This document shows positions 10,987-20,825 of a DNA stretch of 64,000 bases, in pieces. Source of the DNA: Drosophila miranda. Taxonomy: Eukaryota > Arthropoda > Insecta > Diptera > Drosophilidae. Each line of letters starts with the position of its first letter. Position 1 is the stretch's first letter. The position numbers and the translations under genes are program-made. The stretch lies in NCBI RefSeq assembly GCF_003369915.1, contig NC_046675.1, forward strand, positions 21,328,001 to 21,392,000. Reading direction: 5' to 3'. The notes beneath the pieces are model-generated. The model ran no database searches. It worked only from the letters and a program-made list of their open reading frames with translations, and was not told where the DNA came from.

Positions 10987-12382
10987 ATGAAGAGCCCGAT
11001 CTTTAGGCAGTTACTGATCCTTATTGGCTTGGCCGTGGCTACCTATTCCGCAGCAATAGATGGGCCTGTTGGGACTATTGATTTCTACCAGCTATACGAT
11101 AACCCAGAGGCCCACATCGGCCTCAAGGATCGATTGACGACGGTATGTTGGCCCTGGATTTTAAAACAAATCCTGATATTAATTGATCAACTTTTAGGCT
11201 GATCGTATTTCTGCTCACGGATATCCATCAGAGCATCATCACGTTCTTACCAAAGATGGCTACATCGTGGGAATCTTTCGCATACCCTATTCCCACAAGC
11301 TCCAGAACCAGAACGAGAAGCGTCCTATTGTCCTGATTCAGCATGGTTTAATGAGCTGCTCGGATGCCTGGATTCTGTGCGGACCCAATGATGGACTACC
11401 ATATCTGCTGGCCGATGCTGGCTACGACGTTTGGATGGGCAATGGTCGCGGCAACACCTACTCTAGGAACCACACGACGCTCTCCACAAAGCATCCCCAC
11501 TTCTGGCAGTTCTCTTGGCACGAGATTGGGCTCTACGATATTGCGGCCATGATCGATTATGCCCTGTCCACCGAGAATGGCAAGGGACAGGAGGCCATCC
11601 ACTATGTGGGTCACTCGCAAGGAACGACGGTGTTCTTTACTCTGATGTCCTCACGCCCGGAGTACAATAAGAAAATCAAGACAGCTCACATGTTCGCACC
11701 GGTTGCGATCATGAAGAACTTGGCTAACAAATTGGTGCGGGCTGTGGGTCCCTATTTGGGCCATCAGACGATATATGCAAAGCTGTTTGGTTCGCAGGAG
11801 TTTCTGCCTTACAACGACTTCCTCATGGCCCTTCTTTTCAACCTGTGTGAACCGGATTTCATGCTGCGTCCGGTATGCGAAAATACTGTACAGTCTCTAT
11901 ACACCGGTGGTCGCGTTAATATGGTAAGTAAAAGGAAATCTGAAAAGGTTGTTCCTTGACATAATTGCTTCTTAATATATCCATAGACCGCCATGCCAGA
12001 TGGTTTGGCAACTCATCCGTCAGGCTGTTCGACCGATCAAATGCTTCACTACCTCCAGGAGCAGCAATCCGGCTATTTCCGTCAATTCGACTACGGCCCC
12101 AAGAAGAATTTGCAGGTCTATGGCTCGGAGGAGCCACCAGAGTATCCCGTGGAGCTGATTACTTCAGATGTTCACTTGTGGTATTCCGACAACGACGCCA
12201 TGGCCGCAGTGGAAGATGTCGAGGCGCTGGGCGAACGTCTGCCCAAGAAGTCTATGCACCGCATGGCGGATAAAGAGTGGAATCACGGAGATTTTGCCTT
12301 AAACCACGAGGTTCGTGTATATCTCAATGAGCCCGTGATTGCCATCATGGAGGAATACGAGAAGGCGAACAGTGCTGCTTGA
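10987..12382 (+). CDS. Acid lipase C (inverted duplicate of lipase A)
   Basis: Secreted acid lipase. Exons: 10987-11142, 11198-11923 and 11987-12382, giving 425 residues. Signal peptide and oxyanion region are as in lipase A. The triad is GHSQGTT (Ser), WYSDNDAMAA (Asp) and EWNHGDFALN (His), in the usual His-Gly-Asp context. It differs from lipase A by a few substitutions up to about residue 275 (for example QEAIHYVG versus QDAIHYVG), then by a different loop (CENTVQSLYTGGRVNM) and a more diverged last exon. The uneven pattern suggests gene conversion between the arms or a mosaic origin. AATAAA lies at 12455-12460. Confidence 0.94.
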
Positions 12383-12902
12383 TTGAGTTATTGTGTTATC
12401 TTAAGGACTTTACTTTAAGTTATTTGATAAGCTCCCTAATCGTAGGAACAAGTTAATAAAGCAATCGAACCTCTCATCGAAACGTAATCTACACAGGAAC
12501 GAAAGACGACACCAGCCTTTGACAAACATATAAATGGAAAAAATCTTAAGATAATGAATTTTTCTAAACAAAATCCAATTTTATGCACGCAATAGAGGCG
12601 ATATTGATTGTGTTTCTACAGTTTTTCCCTGCTTTATAAAGGTGTCGCTGTCCTATTATTATATGGCTACCTCTGACTTCAAATTAGCTGATTTCCAGCA
12701 ATATACTGATACAGATTTATATATCTATTTAGATTCAATTTTCCATCATTTTAGAATCAATATTAAACTGCTATCATTCAGAACTGCAAATCTATCAGAA
12801 AAAGTGATTGTATTTTTTTGCAAAAATAATTCTAATTATGTTTATGGAAATCCAAAAAATTAAATAACTTTTAATTACTTATGAGGAATAATTTTTCTAA
12901 AA
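12383..12902. other. Convergent intergenic spacer, lipase C / Mco3-like
   Basis: The 3' flanks of two converging genes. Holds AATAAA (12455-12460) for lipase C and, on the minus strand, an ATTAAA variant near 12870 that may serve the oxidase gene. Otherwise AT-rich and featureless. Confidence 0.6.
12455..12460 (+). terminator. Polyadenylation signal, lipase C
   Basis: AATAAA about 75 bp after the stop codon. Confidence 0.65.
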
Positions 12903-15012
12903 CTAGCAACGCACTCGAGCCGGAATTCGTTTTATCTGATGATTCTCGCCGATCTTGAGCACGGCCATCATTCCCTGGACTGCGTGGGCTTCCACATGGC
13001 AGTGATAGAGCCAGAAACCGGGATTATTTGAAATGAAGCGGACTATGATGTAGCCCAATCCCGGTATCTGCACCGAGTCCTTGAGCACCGCATGGTAGTG
13101 GTCAGGCAGTCGAGGCAGAAGTCCCTGGCGATCGAGTTGCTGAATCTAAAAATGGAAATGGTATGGAATTAATGAAAGTATCTGGATTTATTGTGTAGCT
13201 ACTTACATTGCGAAGGTCTTCCATATTGCCCACAACGCCCTGGCCAACCAGGTGGAAGGAGGTGCCATGGACATGGAAGGGATGCGTGTTGACCATGTAG
13301 TTGGCCACCACCATCTCGATGGGGCGGTAGGCAGGCATCCGGATTACGTTGAGGCATTCGCAGACATCCTGCTGACAGTTGCGACCCTGAGCGGCGAGAG
13401 AACTCCGGTTGCAAAAGTATCCATCGTCCTGGAAGAGATGCCGACCCTGCAACAGGGATATACCCGGAGGAATGTACGAGATCTCATCGATCTGGAAGAG
13501 CATCTCCCCATTTGGGGCCCGACGGAGACTAAAACTGGAGTAGTAGGTGCGGAACTTTGTGTTGCGGGGCCAAGGAACAGGTTGCAGCGAACGGAGGGCC
13601 ACAGTGCCCACATTGTTGTCCTTTTCGGCCGTTGCCAGGCGAAGGAAGGCAGCAGGGCCGGCGGCAATCGTGGGCATAATGCGATAATCGTTGACCAACA
13701 CGGGGGCCGCAGACAGAGCTTTGCTCTGCCCGGAAATATTCGTGGGCTTGAGGAAATTATCCGCATCGAGAGCCCTGCTCTGTGGGCTAACCAAAATGTT
13801 GCCCCGTGGCAACTCACTGCGAGTGGCGCCACGATAGCTGAGCACTGCGCCCTGGTACAGTTTGAGACCTTCGCACTGCTCGTAGCCGCGGACTCGGATC
13901 CAATAGTTCTTGGCCACCTGACTGGCCTCCAGAACAAAGTCAAATCTCTCGGCAGAGGTAAGGAAAAACCCATCAGCCAGCACGGGCTCAATGTCGTTGC
14001 CATCTGTGCTGATGATCAGCAGCTTATGTTGCTCAATGGAGAACTCCACGGGGCAGTTGTCGATCCCATTGAGAAGGACTCGCATACGATAGCGATAGCC
14101 AGGAGTGACCCGGAGGCGCTCGTACCGATGTCGGTTGTCGTTATCCGGCAGTTGGTTGAGGTGGTTCCTGCCCTTCCCATTGATGAGTATGTTTCGCACC
14201 GTCGTCAGCTCGTGGTCGTAGAATATGTCCTGCACCATCAACGCATGCTCCACCAGATCGTAGTCGTAGAGATGTGCGTGCTGGTTGGCCTGGCGCGTCT
14301 GTCGTATGATCAGGTGACCTGCCACCCCGAATCCCCTCTGCCAGCCCATGTGGCTGTGGTACCATAGCGATCCACTGCGATCGGCCAGGAACTCGTAGCG
14401 ATAGACCTCGCCCGGCTGCACCGGGTTCTGGGTGATAAATGCGGCTCCGTCCATCTCCGGCGAGCGCCGCATGTTCAAACCATGCCAATGCATGGTGGTG
14501 GCCTCGCCCAGATAGTTGAGTACATCCACCACCACAGTATCGTTCTCGCACAGCTCGATGGGCGGTCCCGGTATCATTCGATTAACGGCCATCACGGGAG
14601 AGGCAACACCGTCGCCAAAGAGGCAGTACTCTGCGGCGCAGGCCCGCTCATCGTACTGGCAGCGCTGGCACTCGGGTCCCAGTCTCTGGTAGTTGTGCAC
14701 CACCAGTTGGTAGTAGCAGGTCTGGCTCTGGCCTTGCTGGCAGACACGTCGGCACGGATGGCGTTCAAAGTCGCTAAAGCTGGCAATTTCCATCTGGGCG
14801 TATTCGTTCTTCAAATTCAGACCGGCAGGTGTACCTTTGGTCGTCTTGTTGCGGGACCAAGGCCAATCGAACCTGGCCTCATCTGTGCTGGAAAAGGGAT
14901 CTTCGGGATCCTCGGGATCTTGCGAATCTATCTCTGTCAGGCCTTGGGCCAAGCCCAGAACCAAGAAAATTATCCAAAGGCTGGGAAAACTTTTACTTTC
15001 GCGTACGCACAT
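12903..15012 (-). CDS. Mco3: Secreted multicopper oxidase (Mco3-like)
   Basis: Insect multicopper oxidase of the laccase/ferroxidase group, secreted or membrane-associated, coupling oxidation of a substrate (ferrous iron, ascorbate or phenols) to reduction of oxygen to water. Exons: 15012-13207 and 13145-12903, giving 682 residues. The ATG at 15012 gives a signal peptide with core WIIFLVLGLAQG. A Cys-rich insect-type N-terminal region (HPCRRVCQQGQSQTCYY) precedes three cupredoxin domains. All four copper-ligand segments are visible: HWHG, WYHSHMG, HPFHVHG and YHCHVEAHAVQGMM, the last giving the type 1 Cys, His and an axial Met. The orthologue is probably D. melanogaster Mco3 (CG5959), judged from neighbouring FAM98 (CG5913) and the SOD-like gene; the paralogue assignment is moderate. 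The adjacent SOD-like gene is on the same strand. Confidence 0.93.
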
Positions 15013-16028
15013 CTTGAGGTTTGGCAAGCAACTGTCCAAAGCATTGAATGCATCGTGCGAAGAAAGTTTGGATAACGGCGCCCCAGACCTTTGGGCATGC
15101 GCCGCACGTAGCTGGCATTAAAGCTGAGCAGAATTTGATAAGTCCCCCGGGGGGCATTGTTGTTGGCAATGGAATTCCCAACATGGCTGATGGATTACTG
15201 ACGATGGTAAAAACTCTGTCAGATTTGGAGATAACTTTAAGAAGTCTCTGGTAGATTACAACATAGAATGGATTTTTGCTCAGGATCATCGGCCGGGCAT
15301 GGCCTTGATATTTGTTTGAACATGTGCATCTCGCAGAGATATGGAGTAATATACGCGTGAAGGAAAGGTTGGTGCTCTAAAATTTGCTGCAAGAGTCACT
15401 GATCTACCAAATTTTATGACGATCGTATAATTATTGCAGGCAGCGTAGCATTAACTTTTCTTTGTGGTTCCCCGGCGATTCCACTGAAGTTCTTCTTCAG
15501 CATAATCGTATTATATCAATGTTGTACTGTATAAACTTTGATATAGATGTTGACATTTGTTGGCTGCACATGATGCTATAACTATGTATAAGAATTTCGT
15601 AATTTATTATTTGTATAGATATATGTATGTTTGTTCCTGTAATGTGCAAAACAAACAGGGATACAATAAGTATTATCTTGTAGGCACAAGTGTGTATATT
15701 CGTATCCATAAATATTATCTGCAGGCTTTAGCTCTGTTCTCATTTCTTTTTAATGGTTATTGGTGGCAATGCACAGCAGAGAACACATAAAGAGAATAAA
15801 TTACAGTGCAGATATAACAATTGGAAATTAAAAGTCGGACGCTATTTTTATTAGAGAAGATAAACTGACAACTGCAAGAATCCCAGAAATCGAATATGTA
15901 CTTTACCTGATTCCAAAAGTCTGCTTCAAATAATTAAAGAGTGTAATTCCATAGAGATGAAAGATACATTTACATATACCGAGAATATTTATTAAATTAT
16001 GTGGGTTTGGATAATATTTATAAATGCG
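15013..16028. other. Intergenic, Mco3-like promoter and SOD-like 3' flank
   Basis: About 1 kb between two minus-strand genes. The left part should hold the oxidase promoter and leader. AATAAA on the minus strand at 15993-15988 is a likely poly(A) signal for the SOD-like gene. No other gene is recognisable. Confidence 0.6.
15988..15993 (-). terminator. Polyadenylation signal, SOD-like gene
   Basis: AATAAA on the minus strand, about 36 bp downstream of the SOD-like stop codon. Confidence 0.6.
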
Positions 16029-16944
16029 TTAAATCTCCCTTTTCTCCACTGCCGCAGCCGATGAACCGGATGCTGGAGCTGCGGCAGTGCTCATGAGGCT
16101 AATCACGCCACAAGCTATGGGTGGACCCACAGAGTTCTCCTCATTTTGATAGGCCAAGGCATTCGGCATGGCCTGAAGCGACGAAGAGAAGACCTCCGCA
16201 TTGAGAGCCGTATTCAGATCGATAGCTTTGCTGTGAATCACAATGGCCCTGCCCACAATGCCATTGAAACCAAACAACTGTATGTAGATGCTCTGGAAGA
16301 CTGCGGATATGCTGCCATCGTCTTTGGCGTCCACATTGCCCAGCTGAAAGTATTTATTTTATGGAGTAAAGTGTTGCAGATTTGATCCATGCCTTTAAAA
16401 CTTACAAAGTTATTGGGAAACTGTCCGCCCGTAGACTTGCAGCCATCGCTGACATCACCGAAGGTGTGGATATGGAGAGCATGCTTTCCCGGAGGAAGCC
16501 CAGTCACATTGATGGTCACCTTAATGTCCGAGTTGTAAGGCAGCTGCTGGAAAGTGATCATCCCGGCCACGCCCGCTGCCTCGCCATCGCCCACTAGCTT
16601 TGCACCCGCCTGCCATTGGGGAACCAACTGCTTGAAGAAATAGTTAATAATAGAACCAAGATTCTGTGCCAAAATCTTACATAAGTATATCCCAAATAGG
16701 CCGGTTGTGGGGGTAACAGAGGTCCCAAAAGACCAGCCCCTCCTGGTATGCCAACCGGACCTCCCAGCGGCACCGTCAGACGTTCGTATCGCTTCACTTT
16801 GGTGCCGGACACGACTTTGATGCCATCATCGAACCGAGTCACATTCACTGGCCGGAGCCGGTCCAACAGATTTTGTGCACTGCCAGGCACAAAAATGCTG
16901 CTGTAGCCAATTATCAGCATCAGAGGCAGAAGTTTAATGAGCAT
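16029..16944 (-). CDS. Secreted Cu/Zn superoxide dismutase-like protein lacking the zinc site
   Basis: SOD-fold protein; the family converts superoxide to oxygen and peroxide. Exons: 16944-16681, 16630-16406 and 16343-16029, giving 267 residues with a signal peptide (LLPLMLIIGYSSIF) and a roughly 60-residue N-terminal extension before the SOD core. Copper ligands equivalent to His46, His48 and His120 of human SOD1 are present (HIHTFGD, VIHSK), as are both disulphide cysteines (DGC, IACGVI). The bridging His63 is Gln (GGQFPN), and the loop bearing His71, His80 and Asp83 is deleted between QFPNN and LGNVD. The active-site Arg143 is also absent (GPPIACG). The intron at the deletion is only 62 bp, so no hidden exon restores the loop. 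Exon 2 has tandem acceptors (AAG/CAG), making one Gln optional. Probably D. melanogaster CG5948 (from memory). Dismutase activity is doubtful. Confidence 0.88.
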
Positions 16945-18199
16945 TTTGATCTAATTTGAAAATTTTATTCGGAAATACTGGACTTCCTCGACCGCTCTGG
17001 GCTAGGGCTTTGTTTGCACTGATCCAAGCGCTGTTGCCGGCTCATCCATGATGACTTCGACATGGTTTTCATGCTGATTGAACACGTTAATTGTCACCAG
17101 TGGCGCTGTGGAGTGGATCTCTGGTGGCCACTGGCCAGTGGCAGTACGAGTACCAGTATCGCTGGAATAGTTGATGACTAGATTGGACGCTAATGGCAAT
17201 TGAGTGTCGCGTGTGTTTGATTCTTGGTTACCTGCCCAGGGGCGCAGTTTTTACGGGGATTGAGGGCAAGATCAAGTACTAAGTGGCCGGAATAAGATTC
17301 TTGCATTCATATATTTTCATTGTCATTTTCAAGTTTCAAGTTTAGATGGTTATTGCTGGATCGTAATAGCACCCCTTAGTCCTGACGACTCTGTAACAGC
17401 GATCGGTCCCACATTGATAAGAGCCCATCAACAAAACGTAAACTAGATCATCGACAGGCTATTGAAAGTGAAATCCTAACCTAAATCTAAAAAATAGATA
17501 TGATTTAGTCGTTATATTATATATAAGAAATATATGATACCCTATACATTCTCGTTGAGATACATTATCTGGTGCGTCTAAGGTTCGAGTAGCCAGCGCT
17601 GGTAAGTTTTAAGTTCATATTTTATATAAGCGTTAAATTAATAAATAACAAATAAAAGATTATATACAAATTTTTTAGTTGGATTTCCACAGGTAGGCCA
17701 TTTCTGAAAATCTCTCTCTCTTCTAAAAAAACTATCCAAATTGTATATTTTATCGTTATCTTTGTAATAATCGAAATTTTAATAGATCTATATATCAAAT
17801 TGATTTGCTATAGCACTAAAACCCCTGTTCAACAGTTATTCCTACAGATGAAACAATATTATACTATGACGAACTGTCAGGCTGTTTTAGGGACATACAA
17901 GGACAAATACATAATTTGGTATCCAAAATAAGAAAATATGTTCATCTGCTTATAAAAATATAACATACCCAAATGCTGTATGAGTACCTCCTACAAATAT
18001 TAGCCGACACGCGACATTTGCCGACATTTGATGACATATATAGTTTATTTCATAAATTTCAGCCATTTATAAACACATTTATATAAATTAGCAATAAATT
18101 AAACTGGGTCAACGAAATTAATAAAAGCAGGCAGAGGGTAGATACGTATCGATCTCTTATAATATCAGTTCATGGAATTGGCTTAAACAGATACGAAGC
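16945..18199. other. Intergenic, SOD-like promoter and FAM98 3' flank
   Basis: AT-rich region of 1.25 kb. A 65-codon open frame at 17002-17199 (minus) has no recognisable similarity. A minus-strand AATAAA (18049-18044) is a plausible FAM98 poly(A) signal. Nothing else is identified. Confidence 0.55.
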
Positions 18200-19558
18200 T
18201 TATCGGTAGCCACCACGTTGATGATAGCCCCCGCCACCCCCTCCCCGACCACGACCACCACCGCGGCCTCCTCCTCCTCCGCGTCCGCCTTGGGGATTCC
18301 AGCCAGAGCCCTGCACTCGTCCACTCCCGCTAGTCCATTGTTGATCTCGATCTCTATCCCGACTGTTATCGCGATGCTGCTGTGGCTGTTGATGTTGATG
18401 TTGCTGTTGATATTGCTGTTGATGTTGCTGATGATGTGGTTGCTGCTGTTGCCAATTGTCGCCACCACTCGCTGCTCCTCCACCTCTGCCACCACCGCGG
18501 CCGCCACCACGCCCACCGCCTCGAAAGTTCCCTCCTCCACGGCCACCGCCTCCTCCTTGAGGCCCGCTTGCCCTTTGCTGTTGCCAAGAGGGCATCTCTG
18601 GTGGGGGCGGAGCATGCTCATTGGCTCGTCCGCCACGATCAGGGACACTGCCAATCATATGCTTTTGGATCTTCGAGGCAGTATTCTTGCGGACATTTGC
18701 CGAACTCGTCTTTTCGATGATGGCAAGGTCGGCGCGGGCGGCCAAGAGAGCCACAATGTTGGTTTCGTTTCCTCCGAGCTTGAACTGCTCCAGTTCCTTG
18801 AGCTTCAGCTGAAAGAGTTCCATGATCTCGTTCTCGCGATTCTTCATACTCTCCGACCACTTGAAGCTCTGAATTGTGGCCTCCAGGCGGGTGAGCATCA
18901 TTTGGCGACGAAGATTGTACTCGCTATCCAGATCAATGTGCATAGCATCCAACATGCGCCACTGGACATCGCTGAGGGGCTTCTTAAGGTTAAGCAGGGG
19001 CTCACTGACAACACCGCGATTGGTCTGGGCCATGCGCTGCTCCAGTCGGGGAGTAATCTTGTCGAACATAGCCTTGGCGCTGATGTTCTTGGGCAGCTCG
19101 CCCAGCTGCAGGTCCCTCACCAGCTCCAATACTGTCGCCTCGACATTGGACTCCGCCTTGGACTTTTTGCTGGGTGGTCCCACCGGCTGCGTCTTCAGCG
19201 AAATCTTGGTGAACATCAGCTCCGAGGTCAGGTAGTTCAGCAGCTGCAGCAGCGAGTCACGGCTGTCGAAGCGATCCGATATGGGCCCCATCACCAGCTG
19301 GCTGTAGGGACAGCTCAGTTCAGTGAGCAGCAGGGACAGCTCGATGGCGAACTCGTCGTGGTCCTTCTTACTGGATGTCACATGCTCGTCCGTCTTGCGG
19401 AGCACATGCAATTCGTGGGCCAGCCAGAAAATCACCGCACGCAAGTCTTCGTCGTCGATGCCGTTGTCCAGGGCTTTGCTCAGCGCCTCCTGCTCCAGGC
19501 AATTCCCATCGTAGGCCAGAGCCCGAAGGGAGTCCACCACATCCAGTTCAAGCTCCAT
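18200..19558 (-). CDS. FAM98-family protein (tRNA ligase complex subunit)
   Basis: Orthologue of FAM98A/B, corresponding as I recall to D. melanogaster CG5913. In animals FAM98B is part of the RTCB tRNA-splicing ligase complex with DDX1, and FAM98A associates with arginine methylation of RNA-binding proteins. Single exon, 452 residues from the ATG at 19558. The N-terminal two thirds hold the conserved helical region, including ELSCPYSQLVMGPISDRF and VQWRMLDAMHIDLDSEYNLR. From about residue 320 the protein is low-complexity: Gly/Arg (RGGG), then Gln/His repeats, then RGG boxes ending HQRGGYR, typical of an RNA-binding, arginine-methylated tail. A copy of the promoter-associated dispersed repeat begins about 80 bp upstream of the start codon. 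Confidence 0.93.
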   Translation of the reverse strand: MELELDVVDSLRALAYDGNCLEQEALSKALDNGIDDEDLRAVIFWLAHELHVLRKTDEHVTSSKKDHDEFAIELSLLLTELSCPYSQLVMGPISDRFDSRDSLLQLLNYLTSELMFTKISLKTQPVGPPSKKSKAESNVEATVLELVRDLQLGELPKNISAKAMFDKITPRLEQRMAQTNRGVVSEPLLNLKKPLSDVQWRMLDAMHIDLDSEYNLRRQMMLTRLEATIQSFKWSESMKNRENEIMELFQLKLKELEQFKLGGNETNIVALLAARADLAIIEKTSSANVRKNTASKIQKHMIGSVPDRGGRANEHAPPPPEMPSWQQQRASGPQGGGGGRGGGNFRGGGRGGGRGGGRGGGAASGGDNWQQQQPHHQQHQQQYQQQHQHQQPQQHRDNSRDRDRDQQWTSGSGRVQGSGWNPQGGRGGGGGRGGGRGRGGGGGGYHQRGGYR

Positions 19559-19639
19559 TCTTTAAACTCTGTTTAAATTGACTGGTTTAATTGCGAAAAT
19601 AAAAATATTCACAACTAACTGACCGACGACAAAAACGAA

Positions 19640-20110
19640 CTTAGCCCACTTAAGCCCCCTCTTTTTAAACAGTGCAACGACTTGAGGTGAATTGTGGAAA
19701 ATATTAACGATTGTAAATTCTTCTGTAGACCCATGCCATCTTGCCTCTGAACTAAAAAAAAACACGATATCTTTCACCTGAACTGCGCTAAAGTTTATAC
19801 AAATTCTATTATTTTCGGTAGAAACCCTTGGTTTGCAATGGGTTAATCGATCTCCGTCAAGGATTGGAAACCACATTCGTCGACTATGATATTCCGTCGA
19901 ATATTACTAGCTATATAGAACATTTAGCCATGCCCACATAGTTTTATACTATGGATGAATTATTTTTCTACTTAACTGGCTTATTTTAAGTATTCGCTTT
20001 TATTGGATTTTCTATATATCGTTGAAAATTAAATTCAATAGATTGATGAAATTGACAAAATATATCATTATATACCGTAAATATACCGTCGGGTCAATTT
20101 TGACCTAAAA
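19640..20110 (+). repeat. Promoter-associated dispersed repeat, copy R1 (FAM98 side)
   Basis: Starts with CGAACTTAGCCCACTTAAGC and includes CACCTGAACTGCGCTAAA, CATTTAGCCATGCCCACATA, TTTTTCTACTTAACTGGC and a TATACCGTAAATATACCGTC tail. All recur in the same order in other copies (R5 at 63.65-64.0 kb is the closest match for this half). The unit lies directly upstream of FAM98, in the same orientation relative to the gene as every other copy. No coding capacity or terminal inverted repeats are evident, so its class is unassigned. Confidence 0.85.
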
Positions 20111-20825
20111 AAAAACCGAAAAGTATTAAAAACACCCTGGTTATCCGGGTCGCTGCGTCTAGAGAGGAGAGACAGGCTATAGTTAAGCCGATAAACTGCA
20201 AATCGAAGGGGTGCAGTGCTGGAAAGCAAAGGCAGAAATGTGCATTCAAAATTTAGGCGCTAATCAAATAATTCAAACAGCAAGGAGACTATTATATTTC
20301 TTACTTTTACATAACTTCATTTATTGTAGTTTACCAATTTCAATATATATAATATATATATTTATATATGTATACATAATTTATATTTATAGGCATAGTA
20401 TATATATTTATATATGTATGTAATTTTGTTTTTGTTTTGTAAAGCAGGAAGTTTTAGGATTCGCTTGAGTCGCACCTTTGGTGCCACATAAATCTTAAAT
20501 TTTTTGTAATATTTTCCGTTTTTTTTCTATACATACAACATTGATGTACTTAAAAATGAACACACACATTTAGCTATATAATAATAATGTATACATAATA
20601 ATATTCAGTTACTACATGTCTTCCAAGGAGGTACTACTAAACTTAATAGAAACAAGTAAGAAAGCAAAGAGAAGGAAACGAACACGGAGAGGCAACAAAG
20701 AAAAGCAGACTACACGATATACATACATCTCTTGTAATGCAAAAACACAAATATTTCCCCTTCTCAAGACAATGGCACAATGATAAATTTCGCAAAGTAT
20801 CCCCCCAATCAAATCCAGCCGGGAT
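20111..20825. other. Lnk 3' UTR and FAM98 upstream flank
   Basis: AT-rich sequence with (TA)n tracts at about 20345-20415. It probably includes the 3' UTR of Lnk, which ends at 20826. No gene is seen. Confidence 0.55.

Larger units (their letters stand above)
10818..12382 (+). repeat. Right arm of inverted lipase duplication
   Basis: This arm matches the reverse complement of about 6323-7885. Similarity begins about 170 bp upstream of the lipase C ATG, is almost perfect through exon 1, intron 1 (one base difference seen) and most of exon 2, then falls at the end of exon 2. Intron 2 is different and exon 3 differs at many codons. The two arms point toward each other's 5' ends with 2.9 kb between them. 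Confidence 0.92.

Noticed and set aside
13252-14367. Long plus-strand frame (371 codons) opposite the multicopper oxidase
   Set aside because: It is an antisense shadow of a GC-rich coding exon; its composition mirrors the oxidase codons and it has no domain.
17002-17199. 65-codon minus-strand frame upstream of the SOD-like gene
   Set aside because: No signal peptide, no family resemblance and no convincing splice link to the SOD-like gene. Could be a lineage-specific gene but the sequence alone does not support it.
18218-19576. 452-codon plus-strand frame opposite FAM98
   Set aside because: Antisense shadow of the single FAM98 exon, full of Leu runs produced by the Gln/His and Gly/Arg repeats read backwards.
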